Notes: generated from the sequence alone by a model not told the origin. 36,271 bases of DNA from Balamuthia mandrillaris (GCA_031835245.1 JAVKOQ010000452.1:1-36271); one strand, 5' to 3'. Positions 8,427 through 21,616 are shown, counted from the first letter of the stretch. Program-made: numbers and translations.

Positions 8427-11400
8427 GGAGGAGGAGGAACGAGAAGAGAGACCGGAGGAGGAGGAGGAGGACTGCTATGGGTGCAATGAACAGGCGGGGT
8501 ACGGCGGCCTCGTGGACGGCACAGCCAGCGGCTACAACAGCATCGTGTCCGCGCTGACCAAAAGCGAGCCAACGGGTTACGGCTACAGCGCCGCCTCGGA
8601 TGAGCCTTACCTGGATGAAGAAGAAGAGGAAGACGAAGAGGAAGACGAAGAGGAAGAAGACGACGACGACGAGGAAGGTGAGGATGACCTAAACTACTAC
8701 AACGTTGTAAACAGAGAGAGTGAGGCCCTCCACGAAGAAGGTGAGAACGAAGGAACAGAAGAAGCTGAAAGCGTAGCGGCAGCTTCGCAACAACGGTCAA
8801 GCAACCAACACAACGATTCTCCTTATGGAGGCTACGGCCGTGTTACCTCTCTTCCTATTGTCTCTTCTCTTCGCAGTCGTCGTCTTTCCGCCGCCGACAC
8901 AAACAACACAAGAAGAAAGAAGAAGAAGAACGTTCACGTGCTGCGCCTCAGCCGCCCGCGTGGCCAAAGGCGGCAGGCCTTCTCCCTCAACTCTCGCCTC
9001 AGCTTTCGCCTCTCGCCGCAGGCCCAGAGCGAGCTCTACCAGCGGCTGCACCGCGACTGGAACCACGAGTTCCAGACAGTGCTGGAGCTGCCGCGGGACA
9101 CGCCGGAGCGGCTCCTCCGCAAGATCAAGCTCCTGCGACAGCTCTACTTGGAGTTTGCCACCACCGCCAAGCGCCTGGGCAAGAAGATCATCGAGGAGCT
9201 CTACCTGCCGAACCACAGAAAGACCATCCCCACTCAGGCCAAGCTTGGCGTTGCTGGTGGTGATAAGTACATTGTGGTATGTTGCTCTTTTTTTACTCCT
9301 TTTATTGTCTTTGCTTTGCTTTTCTTTCGTTCTTCGTTCTTCTTCTTCTTTTTCTTCTCTTTCTTCTTCTTCGTTCTTCTTCTTCTTCTTCTTCTTCTTG
9401 TTGTTCTTGTTCCTGTTCTTGTTCTTGTTCTTGTTCTTGTTCTTGTTCTTGTTCTTCTTCTTGTTCTTCTTGTTCTTGTTCTTGTTCTTGTTCTTGTTCT
9501 TCTTCTTCTTCTTCTTGTTCTTCTTCTTCTTCTTCTTCTTCTTCTTCTTCTTGTTCTTCTTCTTCTTCTTCTTCTTCTTCTTCTTCTTGTTCTTCTTCTT
9601 CTTCTTCTTCTTCTTCTTCTTCTTCTTCTTCTTCTTCTTCTTTTCTTGTTCTTTCTTTTTTCTTCTTCTTCTTCTTCTTCTTCTTCTTCTTTGCGTTATT
9701 TTTTCCCCTTCCGTTGTCTTTCTAGGTATTGTTGTTGCTAAACTTGAAAAAAAAAAGGCGGGTTGCTTTTTCAAGCTGCTGAAGGACTCGCGAGGCCTCT
9801 ACGGTGGCGATGAGTATGCCATGTATGTTTTTCATCTTTTTCTTTGTGTTTTATTTGATACGATTACAAACACATGCAAATAGGAAAGCTGCCAATGCAG
9901 AGTTACGCGGTATAGCAAGGCTCTATGAGCTGAGCAAGACGTTTGTGGAAGAGGAGGAGGGAGCTGAAGCTGAACGTCTCCCCTATCACCTCCCATTGGC
10001 GTTGATGCTAGACTATCGTGGCTATCGTATGCTAGTGACCTCTGTGCTGCCCTTTGGCACTGATACACTGAAGTATGGTTCAGAGGACCAAGGAAAGAGC
10101 TTTCATATTGATGACCCACGCGTTAATGCGCTGATGGAAAAGATATCCCAACGGTTGAACCTAAAGGCTCATGTCTTTCGTCCTTCCTCCGCTGTTATAC
10201 ACGGACCTGTAGATATCGAAGCTCATATAGGAAAGGATGGAAGGTTCGTCCTTTCTCTCTCTCTCTCTCTCTTTCACTCTCCTTCCCTCTCTATCTTCAC
10301 TCTCCCTTCCTCTCCATCTTCCTCTCCCGCTGTTTTCGCGGTTTATGCAATTATGTTCTTAAGACCTCTGTATTTTCATATGCAAAACTCATATTGCTGT
10401 TAAATAGAACCTATATTGTAGATCTAGCTCGGTTGATGCCACCTACAGCGCTGACGCCAACTATACGTGGCGTGCTTATTCCTCAAAATAATAACAAAGC
10501 AATGGAGGTTATCCACTTAAATGCGGCTAAATGGGTAGATGACGCCGTGCGCGTTCTATCAGGACCTATCAACAACGTACTAGTTGAACATCTTCCTGTC
10601 TATGACTGCATTATCGTCTATTGCGATTCTTCGTCAACTTGCCCAAAAGAAGGGGCAGATAACAGTGCCACTATTAACGAAAGAGCGTCTTCTTTTGGCT
10701 GCGAAAAACGAATATGTGGAGATGCCATTGTAATTAAAGGGTACCTCTTGTTCTTTGGTTCTTTTCTACTATCTGCCTGTTCTCACCGTGCATTTTCGTG
10801 ATTGTCTTTATTACATAAAGGGTGAAAGGCTTACACTTGTACAATTTGATGCGACCAGAAGCTGTAAAACATAACACAGTACCTCTCAACAGCGACGCCT
10901 TTTCACAGTTTCCAACTACACAACCCGAAGACGAGATTGAAGTTATTAACGCAACCGAGTATTTGCTTGAAGGTTTGTTGTGGTCTGGTGTTATACTCAT
11001 TTTGAGTAACTGGCTAATTTTTTCTTTTGCTTTCTTTTCTGTTAGTTACAATTCCGAAGTTTGCAAGAGATTTAGACGATGGTGAAGTCATATTCGTCAA
11101 CAGTAAGCAATTGGTAGGACTATTGCACGAGCATGGTATTAACATTCGCTTCTTGGGATATCTTCGTAGCCACGTGCGCAGAAGCCACATTCGAAAATTT
11201 TTACTCACAGAAATGATTTCTCGTGTTATCAAGGTTTTCTCTCCTCTCCCTTCTCTCTTCTCTTCTCTCTTCTCTCTCTCTCTCTCTCACTCTTGCCCAC
11301 TGACGAATGGTATTCCACAGAATACGTTAAGAGGAAAAATGAGACAGCTGAGATCATGGGACCAAGATGAATATAAACGAGTGGTTGTTGAGTACTTCAA

Positions 11401-14400
11401 CGTAGTCTTAGGTTCTTCTGCGGAGTCAGATCGGTATTGGCGGACCCAAATGAAGACTCAACTTATTCTGAAGTTCTCTGGTGATATTTTTTCTGAAGAT
11501 GAAATTGTTGATGAGGACGATGACCTACGGTACGCTACACTTCTTCTTTTCGCGTGTTCATATTTGCTAAGCATCACGTCGTTATCAGGACATACATGGA
11601 GAGCAAAGTAATGTTGTTCTCCCTGTTACAAAAGCATTCGGGCATTCGATTTAAACGACGAACGCAAGTTCAATTCCTGGAAGATCCGACTTTGTTCGAG
11701 AAAGTCTCGCCGCTTTCCACAGACGACCTTAAGAAACTTAAAGTTTCCGTCAAGTCCATCGATGTTTATCAAAGCTTGTTTGAGGACTTGTTGAAAGAAC
11801 GCAATGCTACAGACAGCCAAACGCCTCCTTTTGTTTCTTCTGCATCTTCCTCCGTAGAGAACTTTCGTGGTTTGTGATTCCATGTTTGTGTTTCCTATTT
11901 ATGGCCAGTTCCTTACTGGTTTGTTCTTTTGTAGATGAGATCAGTGTTCCTGGTGGTGAAGAAGAGGTGGGATCTTCCATCATATTTAATGCTTCTAACG
12001 AGCAGTTGGAAGAGAGGTTAAAATCGTTGGAGCGCGCTCATGCTGTTGTGGAAGAAATATGTGGCATGGAAAGTCAAGAAGCTGTTGGTAAGTAGGAATA
12101 GTTTTTCTGGCAAGAATTAAATCTATCATAACAACTCACCTCTCTCTCTCTCTCTCATCGATAGGGAGTTTATTACGGATGGCGGATACTCTGTCTCAAA
12201 TGGGAAAACATCAAGGAGCCATTCACCTTCTTGAAGAAGCGTGCAGACAATTGCTACACCTCGAAGAAGCACCAGCGGAGATGATAATGGGATACTACTA
12301 CGCTCAAGGCACAGTCTACCAACGGATAGGAGACTACATGAACGCATTAGAGTCCTTCCGCAAGGCTCTGGAAAATCTGGAGAACGTGTACGGAGATGCA
12401 AGGCCCAACGGGATTGGTATGGGCCATCCTCTCGGCCTTCTTCTTTGCTCTACTTTGGCCTCTCTCTGCGAGAAGACGTCACACTTTGCGGCCTCATTCC
12501 GATACTGTCGCAAGTTTGAGGCCTTTTGGGCGGTGTTCCCCTTTCCAAGCACCGATCCGTTTTTGGTGCGCTGCGTCTTTGGCTCTGGCGTGAACTTGGC
12601 TGCTGCTCAGATGGGAAAGAAGATTCGTTCTTTTTATCATTCCAGCGGAAGCACAGCCGTAGAATCCTGGTTGCAAAAAAGTAAGATTCTTTTTTCTTCA
12701 CCTCCCTTCCAGTCTTTCGATATGTTGCTCATTGACTGAATCATTCCCGCTGATTACAGTCTACTTATATGATAACTTGGCCAACCTCAGTGACATTATT
12801 GTGTCCACAAAGATACTTGCAAAATCCCGCCAACGCCCTCTAAGGCAGCGACGGGCCTCCAAAAGGCAGAGTACCAACGCAAGAAACATGAAAGTTCTTT
12901 CCTCTACTCCCCTACCAACAAAGAATCACTCCTCTCCTGTATTGACCGTAGTAGAGCACGAATCAACCCGAGAAAGCCCTTTGGCACGCAACAGTTCCAA
13001 GCCTCAAATACCACTTGAGGACGAGGACATGGAAACTAGTGTAACTGCTAGACTTCCAACAAATGCAGAACGTAGACAACGTGTCGTAAAAGCCAAGGAA
13101 GCAAAACTGGTTCCCACTCCATGCTCTGCTGATGCAGGGCAAGTGTGGATGTGGGGAACTGGCAAGAACGGACGGTATGAGCGGACAAAGGCAGGAGATG
13201 AAGGCTTGACAGAGGATCCCATGGAACCCAAACCTGTGCAGCAGATACGTGACACATCTATTATTGGTGTAGCTTGCTCCATTTCAACTGTCATCTTCCT
13301 TACTGCGGAGGGCGAGGTACGACACGGTCCTTTTTTGGTGTTCTTTTGCCTTTTTCTGCTGACCTTTTTTATATTTATTCTAACAACAAGGCACTGGAGA
13401 TGGTCCCCGAAACTCCTCATAGTTATCGAACCACGTCCCAGACAAATCGTAAATGGAAGTTCAGGGCTGTGCGACAGTTGGCAGAAGGCGGAGGCACCAA
13501 AGTGACAGCCATAGCCTGTGGAGTGGGTACTAATGTTGCCCTTACGGACGATGGCAAAGCTATCACTTGGGGGCCAGATGCCTCCTGGTTGGGTGTTGTA
13601 AACTTCTCTCAAACTGAACTCAGTGATTTTAGCGATAAAGATATGGACGATGACGAAAACGGTGATGACGATGATACAACAAGCTGCAGTGACATGGAGG
13701 ATGTGGAAGAAGCGGAGGGATTGAACGTCACTAACAAAACCAGGCAAGAACCTGAAGAAGTTGGTAGGAAAGAGGCGGTAGTAGCACTTCCCCAACGCCT
13801 ACGTTTGGGCGAGACTCTCCGTTCTGATCCTCACCCTACCATTCAAATCACACAACCCTCTGCTCTGGAGACAACTCAATACCAGAGATCAACGAAATCA
13901 GGTCCTTGGCTTGGTGCAACAGCCGGAAGAGGAAAAGTGGGAGAGCAAACCAACCACCTTCCCCAACAACATGCTGTTAACATAGACCCCCAAACCGGGA
14001 AACCTGTCGTGCCTCCTCTTCTGAAGCTTCCAGGTCTTCCTACCAGCAACAGCAACGAGTCTCAACGCCAAACTTCAACTCCAAAGGGAAATCATTCTTC
14101 CTCCAACACAGCCAATATCGCGACTTCTCATGCTTCAACGGACAAACAGCATGAAAAAAAGGAGGAGCAAGACCAGCATTTACAAGAACAAGGACTAACG
14201 CAAAGCCCGCTGCAAGAACAAGAGCCACGAAGGGACAATCTTTCCCTCACGTTGGGAGAGAGGTTACCCCGACTGCGCAGTAACATTCCGCTTCATATTG
14301 AATCACTAAATAGCAAGAGGGTCATCCATGTGGCATGTGGCGTGTATCACACCCTCCTTGTTACTGACCACGGTAAGGTTTATTCCTTTGGTGTAGGGGA

Positions 14401-17400
14401 GGAAGGTGCCCTGGGCCACGGCTCCTTTACTCGTGACCTCCAATCGCCTCGAAAAATCCAGGCGCTGGAGGGCGCAGGAGCTGTTGTAATAGCTGCTGCC
14501 GCTGGAGAGCACTTCTCCATGACTCTCACCGACGAGGGCAAGCTCTACACGTTTGGTCGTGGAGATAAAGGACAGCTGGGACATGCCAAGAAACGACTGA
14601 GAGCCTACCGCCAGTTCGTGCCAAAGCAAGTAGAAAGCAGCCTGGAGGGCGTGTTCATCAAGCGTATTGCCTGTGGCTTCGATCACTCGATGGCTGTGTC
14701 GGACGCGGGAGAGCTCTACATGTGGGGATCTAACGACAGCAACAAGTGTGGCTTTAAGGATTCTATCCTTTTATCTGGATCAGGGCTTGCTGCTTCGAAT
14801 GTGGTGGACGTGCCACGAAAAAGAACGTTTAAGGCCGCCTGTCGCATAGAGCATATTGCTGCAGGAAGAAGTCACTCTGTGGCTGTCACCAATACGGGAC
14901 GAGTCTATACTTGGGGTGCCTCTGCTTGGGGTTTGTTTTTTTTTTTTTAACTGCTTCTCTGGCTTGCTCTCAACACTGATCTTACTTGGTCTTGCGGAAT
15001 TAAAATAAACAGGACAACTGGGACATGGAGCTACGATGAGACGAGAAAAGAAACCGTGCTTGGTGAAAGGGCTGGTTCTTGCTGGTCGAAGGGTTGTGCA
15101 AGTATCCGCCACTTATGGCCTCACTGTAGCCATTACCGGTCAGCTATTTGCTTTATGATAAAACTAATGCTACCGTTGTCATTACTTATAAGTTGTCTCC
15201 CAACTAATAGTGCCAGAAAAATCTCCAGCACCGGTCGTAAGAGCACCACTGAACTTGCTGGTACGACGGCCAAGCTACGAAGAGATGAAGCAACACAACC
15301 GCATTGTATCGGCGGCTGCTCCCCGCTTCACCTCCATTCGTTATATCGTAGAAAAGAACCAGAAGGCAAAACGGAAGACACAATCTATGCAGGTTACCAG
15401 TTCGAAATCAAAAACAACTTCAAACGGAGAAGGGCAGAAAGAAGGGAAAAGAGAAGAGGTGACAACACATATTCAACGAGAAATAGGGGAGGAGAACGAA
15501 AAAGAAAAAGAAATAGGGGCCTCTGTGTACTCTGCTTTGAGCAAAGAAGCAAGGGCGCCTCGCGACAAATCACCTTACATAGCGGACAAGGAGGAAGCAG
15601 CAACAAATGACGAAGGAGAGAAAGAGACTAACAAAAATGATAAACAGAAGGCACAACGCAAAACGAGAAGAGAGAGAAGCAGATCACAAGGACCTAGCAG
15701 CAAACGTAAGGATAAAGTGAAACCTAGAAACAAGAGCAACGGAGCAAGAACAACTGCAATCCCTGCTGAGACTAAGAAAAAAACGAAAAAGAGTAAAGTC
15801 AAGAAGAAAAAAGCGTTGCTGTCAGGAGAGATGAAAGTGGTTTCCGTCTCTGCAACGAAGGACTCTGACCTCGAACAACAGCTGAAAAACTCCACTCCCG
15901 ACTTAGATATCGTCAGAAAAAAGCGGAGGCAATATAAAGACTCTAAACACAAGCAAACCAGTCTTTCCAGCGACAACATTCAACGCTTGCGGCTAAACAA
16001 AGAATCTAAGAAGGAAAAAGAGAAGGAGGAACCTCTCCTCCAGTTGGAGGGGGTTGCTACATCTGAACCTTCACTCTCTTCTCCCTCGTCCACAGCACAA
16101 TCGCCACGCGAAGAGCGACAACAGCGCCGAAAATCCATTATCGGAAATGATCACCGCAGAAAAAGCTTTGGTGGGGATTCTAGTCGCTCCAAAGTAACTT
16201 TCTTTACTTCCTCCCTAAAGGAACAACAGTCGCTGCACGAACCTGTACAAAAACCTCTTTCTCCTTCACGATCCATCTCCACCTCTTCTCCTGCCTCTTC
16301 CTCTCCTGTTTCTTCATCATCGTCATCATCATCATCTTCTTCTTCTTCTTCTTCCTCTTCTCCTTCTATTCCTCAAACATGGGAAGGTATAACCTTTCCA
16401 GCCAACGTGGCCACAGGTTCTGATCGCAGTGTTTCATTTAGCCTAACACCAGATGAGGGCAAGCGAGAAGAACCTGACTGTCTATCCACCCCTCGAAAAG
16501 TATCTTCGCTTCCCCTTCCGAGAAGCCTTACTCTCCAAAACAATCGCTTCAATTTACCCTCTACTCCCTGCTCTCATCACCCAGTCCTTCCATTGAGCCC
16601 AACACATCCTCCTGTATCTCCTCCCTCCTCTCCTTCTGCTCTAACCGCCGGCAACACCAGCTTTGTTGCCCAACTGCGCTCCCACTTTGAGAGCGCCCTC
16701 AAGAACCAAGGAGGCTCCCCCAGAGACATTCGTTCCTGGAAACAATCTCAAGAACCATTACGGTCTTCTTCTGCTGCCTCTTCCTCCTACGCCAATGCCA
16801 ACACTAATGTAGAAAGAAGGCGGAGCAGTCTGGGAACACCAAAGATGGAACCTAGCCAACCTCTCAAGGGCTTATCACCAGCGCAGCGGCGGAACCTGTC
16901 CCGCTCTGGCGATGAGACAATGCTCTTCTCCTTGCTCAAAGGTAAGAAGAAAGATTACAACAATAACAGCCCTTCATCGTCATCATTGTCATTGGATAGC
17001 AGCTCAGGGGGAGAGAGTGCTGTGAGAGTAAAGGAACTGTTTCCTTGTGCGGCCACCTCTACTCCTACTTCTCCTTGCCATTCTCCTGTATTTACCACAC
17101 GACTCAATCGAACGAAAGCCGCAGCCAGCTCTCCTTTTTCCTACATGTCCGCCGCTCCTTCTCTTCAACAGCAGCAACAACATTCTCTGCAACCGCAACC
17201 GCAACCGCAACTGCAACCTCAACCACAAACTCAACAACTGCCACCACAACAACTACCACTATTCTCTTCCCTTAAAGAATCGTCACTGTTTGCTAAATCG
17301 GAGGAGGTCCTTACTCCCAAGTCAAAGAGCAGCTTGGGTGACCTCATGGAGGAAATACAACGCAAGAAAAGGACCAACAGTAAACATAAAGAGAAGCGCA

Positions 17401-17828
17401 GCCGTACGCTCGGCCAGAGCGAAGGCGAGAAGCTCAAGGCAGAGTTGCAGAAGGAGAAGAGCCAACGGGAGAGAATAGACCAGTTGGAGAACGAGAGGAT
17501 ATTAAAGCGATTGGAAGAGGACTTTCAGCGGGAGAAAGAGAAGGAAAAGGAGAAAAGATTGTGGCGGAGCAAGCACTTGAAAGAGGTTGAACGAAAGAAA
17601 AAGAAACAACAAGACTCAGGTCATGCCTCTGTTTCAAAGGAGGACGAGAGCGGCGGCGATGGCGAGAGAACAGCAGAGGGAGAGGTGAAAAGAAAGCGAG
17701 ATGAGATGGCCAGGGAGAAAGAGAGCAAAGAGGATGACGCGCCCACCGTATCTTTCTCACGGCATTTTGGCAGGGATGCTGCCCTCGCTGCTCAACTGGT
17801 AACTTCGAAATCGAAAAAGGGTCCTTGA
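8425..17828 (+). CDS. CLU-TPR-RCC1 fusion protein, 2,649 residues
   Basis: Fourteen exons in agreeing phase: 8425-9276, 9758-9822, 9884-10243, 10408-10740, 10821-10972, 11046-11233, 11321-11529, 11589-11869, 11935-12087, 12165-12680, 12760-13316, 13391-14930, 15013-15138 and 15211-17828. An acidic disordered start (1-190) leads to a CLU domain (about 200-660): RDWNHEF, LYGGDEYAMKAA, LDYRGYRM, KDGR-TYIVDLARLMPP, and IPKF...LHEHGINIRFLG. TPR-like helices follow (865-1036). Exon 11 then runs unbroken from the end of the TPR region into VWMWGTGKNG, the first of about six RCC1 blades (1160-1777; for example VYSFGVGEEGALGHG, LYTFGRGDKGQLGHA). Between blades 2 and 3 sits an acidic, Gln-rich insert of about 200 residues. 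The 870-residue tail is Ser/Lys/Glu-rich with a terminal coiled coil. CLU proteins bind mRNAs for mitochondrial proteins; RCC1 propellers bind GTPases or chromatin. I know of no CLU-RCC1 fusion. Confidence 0.85.
9400..9692 (+). repeat. TTCTTG and TTC (GAA on the other strand) expansion in intron 1 of the CLU-RCC1 gene
   Basis: Intron 1 (9277-9757) holds roughly 100 bp of TTCTTG units followed by nearly 200 bp of TTC triplets broken by a few TTG units. The TTC part is an almost pure polypyrimidine strand, so GAA faces it. The Lys- and Leu-rich open frames through it are microsatellite artefacts. Confidence 0.92.
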
Positions 17829-18225
17829 GAGCCTTCTTATGTTTCTTTACTTCCAAAAACCATCTATCTTGCTTTAAAAAAAAATTGAAGTTAACCGCAT
17901 TGCATGCATTTTTTTCAAAGTCAAACCAAACGACCCCTCAAACCGATCATTAATTTGCTTTTTTCTGATTTTCCATTGGCAGATAAGCAGAGTTCATTTC
18001 TGTCCCTTTTCTTCTTTGACGAGAGGGAAAGGGAAAAGGGGCGAGGCGAGGAGGAGGAGGAGGAAGCAGGCCTCTTGACATAGATTTCACCGCCAGCTGC
18101 TTTTCTTTAGCCAGCCACACCATCACCGCAAACAAGGGGAGGTCCTTTCTGATTTGTGTGGACAAAAAGATATTGTTCGTGCTCCAAAACAAAGTTTTTT
18201 TTTGCGAACAAAAAAAAAAAAATAA
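17829..18225. other. Intergenic spacer, A/T-rich, with a possible small minus ORF
   Basis: This 397-bp spacer separates the end of the CLU-RCC1 gene from the lipase maturation factor. It holds T- and A-homopolymers, a GAG-rich patch (about 18043-18063) and the promoter of the downstream gene. The only protein-like frame is a 57-codon minus-strand ORF, listed separately. Confidence 0.6.
17950..18123 (-). CDS. Possible 57-residue small ORF
   Basis: A minus-strand frame opens with ATG at 18123 (MVWLAKEKQLAVKSMSRG), passes a Pro-rich patch and ends MENQKKAN before TAA. Its composition is mixed and fairly protein-like, and it sits inside an otherwise empty spacer, head-to-head with the lipase maturation factor. 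I recognise no family, and chance cannot be excluded at this length. Confidence 0.25.
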   Translation of the reverse strand: MVWLAKEKQLAVKSMSRGLLPPPPPRLAPFPFPSRQRRKGTEMNSAYLPMENQKKAN

Positions 18226-18515
18226 ATGGCGCGCTCCAACAGTGACCTGATGATCATCAAGAGCGACGACACTCCCATACCTGAAGAGGTGCTGCAAGGA
18301 GACACTACGCCAGGGAGTGGGACTTCTTCTTCTACTGCTGGTGGTTCCGAGCTTAGACGACGGTACGTTCTTCTTTTTTTTTTTTGTTTTAAGAAGGGAA
18401 GGAAGGAAAACGTCACGCTACGTTTTTCTCAACACCTAAATTTGCTGTCACTACTACCCTCAACAAGCAGAAAGGGCAAAGGCAAGAGCAAGAAGCCGAT
18501 CGCACGGACTCCCGT

Positions 18516-18548
<33 letters not shown>

Positions 18549-19345
18549 GTCATCTTCTGTGTGTTCACACTCTTTTTCGTGTAGGAGGAGACAAAGGATC
18601 TGTTGCAACGGTTGCAAGCACAGGATGAAGCGCGAGAAGAAGAGAGACGAGCCACCGGGCGCAGCCTAGTGCCTTACGTGCTGGGACGTTGGTTGTTCCT
18701 GCGTGGCCTTGCGGCTGTCTACCTGGTGGCTTTTGCCTCGCTGTACGTGCAGCTGCCTGGCTTGTTGGGTCACGACGGCATCCTTCCCGCTGACATTTGG
18801 CTGCGTCGTAATGCTGATCACTTTGGTGACACTAAGGTACTTTTTTTTCAACACTTTTCTTGTTTATATGGAGGTGTGGTCTTCTGTGATCTTTGTTCTT
18901 TTGTCCTTAACTCTGACAAAATAGTGGATGGCGGTGCCAACCGTGTTTTGGTTGACGCAAAAATGGATGACGGTGGACGCAGCGATGCAACTAACGTGTT
19001 TGTTGGGGATGGTCCTGTCATCGTTGGTGTTGCTGTGTGATCTGGCCATCTCTCCAGTATTTTTTCTGCTGTGGGGTGGCTACCTCTCCCTTTTGAACGT
19101 GGGCAGCACCTTTCTTAGCTTTCAATGGGATATTTTGCTGGTTGAGACGGGCTTCATTGCTATCTTCTTAGCTCCCTTCTGGTCTTCTAAACTTAAACGG
19201 TAAACACTTCTATCCAGTGTCGTCTCTAACTTGCTGACTCTTTCTCTCTATTATCAATGCAGTTATTCTGTCGATGCTCCACCTTCTCCTGTGTTCATGT
19301 GGCTGGTGCGGTGGCTTCTCTTCCGGTTAATGTTTACATCAGGTG

Positions 19346-19387
<42 letters not shown>

Positions 19388-21242
19388 CTCTTTTTACTGG
19401 TACTAACTTGGAGTCCTTCCTTGCAGGTGTTGTGAAACTGTCGAGCGGGTGTCCGACGTGGTGGGGACTAACTGCTCTCCATTACCATTACGAGACACAG
19501 TGCATCCCCACACCGGTAGCGTGGTACGCCCATCATCTGCCTGACTGTGTGCAACGACTCTGTGTGGCCATTATGTTTGTGATTGAGGTTGTCGTTCCAT
19601 TCTGGTTCCTTATCCCCAACCGCTTGCTCTTGCGTACTGCAGCTTTGCTTCAAATTATTTTACAGGTAAGCTCTCTCTTTCGCTCTCAAGTCCCGCTAAT
19701 CCATTTTACCAAAATATATTTTTTTTCTCCATAGGTGGTCATAATGCTAACTGGCAATTATACATTCTTTAACTACTTGACGATTATTCTGTCAATGACG
19801 CTACTTGATGATGCCTTCCTCAACTCCTTCATTCCTAGTCGTCATAAGCTCTACTCTACCAAGGCGGAGCAACGCAGGTGCGTCTCCCTCAAGAAATAAT
19901 GCTTTCGTCAGTTGCTCCTTTCGTCACTTACACTACGAACAAATCAATTACAGTGGATTGAAAACTTGGTTGGGTTTCTTATTGGTTGTGTCTGTGACGG
20001 CATACTTTGTGGCAGCGTACGGCTTTGTGGTGAATGGATCGGCGTGGGACTTGTCCATTTCCCCCAACAAGACAAACTCAAAACCATTCATCAAGTTGCG
20101 CTTCAATCCTACACAATGGAATCTGTTTCTCTCTTGGGCGGTGCCTTTGGCTCTTGCTGGCGGTTTCCTGTTCTTCCTCATCTATTCTCTGTTGCAGATT
20201 GTGCAGTACTTTGTTGGATCTATCGAAGAAGGAGAAGAAAGAACCAGCGGGGCTCAGTCTGCAGCGATGACGGATGAGCACCCCTCTTCGAAAAAGAATA
20301 AGAAGAGGAATAAGAACAAGACCTCTACTGAACCTGTTACCAATGAGAAGAGAGGTACAGGCAGCAAGAGCAAAAAACCTCAGAGCATGTGGAGAGTGTT
20401 TGGAAGAGGATTGTGGCGTTCCACGAAGGCTGTCAACGCTGTAACTTTTGCTTTCCTCATATTCAGTGCCTCTACCGTACCTTTCTCTCGCTTGCACCAG
20501 CAATCACCGAAGCAAGATTTAGTACCCTCACTCTTTCGCAATGTTTATGACCTTACCGATGGCTTCCACATCGTCAGCAACTATGGGCTCTTTGCCAGGT
20601 TGTTGTTATTAGTTCTTTCTCTTTCTCTTTCTCTTTCTCTTCTCTCTCTCTCCAACTCATGTATGGAAAAACACATCAAACACAGAATGACGCAAACACG
20701 GCCAGAAATCATCGTTGAAGGAAGCATCGACGGTAAAACGTGGCTACCTTATGAATTCCCTTACAAAGTTGGAGCCACCAACCGAACGCCTCCTTTCATT
20801 GGTACGCACCACCCTCTTTCTTCTCTCTTCTCTGTCATCTGATGATGTACCAAAAACAAAAGCACCACATCAACCACGATTGGATTGGCAAATGTGGTTC
20901 GCGGCCTTGGGCAATTACCAAAACAACCCATGGTTCGTCAACTTCCTGGCGAAACTCTTCCACAACTCCTCCGATGTGCTGCAACTTCTTGAGAACAATC
21001 CTTTCCCTGATCACCCACCCAAGCGCATTCGTGCTCGCCTCTTTGAGTATGAGTAAGTTGTCCTTGGCTGTTCTCTTTTTTGAATTCTCCTGACATAAGC
21101 GCAAAAAACAGGTTTACAAAGCCGCTGAATGGTTCGTTGTTGACCGACCTCTATGCTTCATTCTACAATCATCATCTCATCAACGAGAATGTCTATAGCA
21201 TCAACAAGAACCCCAAGTTCAAACCTTATCCATCGGTTTGCT

Positions 21243-21295
<53 letters not shown>

Positions 21296-21616
21296 TCACA
21301 AAAACTAACACCCACCAAAACAAAAAAGATGCCAAACAAAGAATGGTGGACGCGCGCAGCCAACAGCAGCAGCTACTTGACGCTCAGCCAATTCCCGAAC
21401 GAGAACGTGGAGAAGTTTTTGGCGGGTTATGGGTGGAGCGTCAAGCCCCTCGCCTCTGATGACCTTTGGGAGAAGACCAACACAAAGGACACCTCCTCCC
21501 CGATGGTCAACATGGAGCGGTGGCTGTTGCGTCGGCTGCATCCGGCGTTGAGCGGTTGGCTCTTCCCCATTGTCTCCGTGGTGGTTGCCTTCTCCGTCCT
21601 CCTCATCCTGATATAA
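18226..21616 (+). CDS. Lipase maturation factor (LMF1/LMF2 family), ER membrane
   Basis: Twelve exons in agreeing phase give 843 residues: 18226-18362, 18471-18513, 18585-18836, 18925-19199, 19263-19342, 19427-19665, 19735-19877, 19954-20598, 20686-20801, 20863-21052, 21112-21235 and 21329-21616. Family landmarks appear in order: [52 protein letters not shown] (the conserved core), [15 protein letters not shown] and [16 protein letters not shown]. There are about eight membrane helices, with a long lumenal or cytosolic C-terminal half. LMFs assist folding and dimerisation of secreted lipases in the ER. A Lys-rich cytosolic-type loop ([10 protein letters not shown]) interrupts exon 8, and a last hydrophobic segment lies at the extreme C-terminus. 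Four introns carry CT microsatellites. The gene converges on the next minus-strand gene with 132 bp between. Confidence 0.95.

Noticed and set aside
8797-9774. Long minus-strand Lys-rich frame and long plus-strand Leu/Phe frames
   Set aside because: They are translations of the TTC/TTCTTG microsatellite inside an intron and have no protein-like composition.
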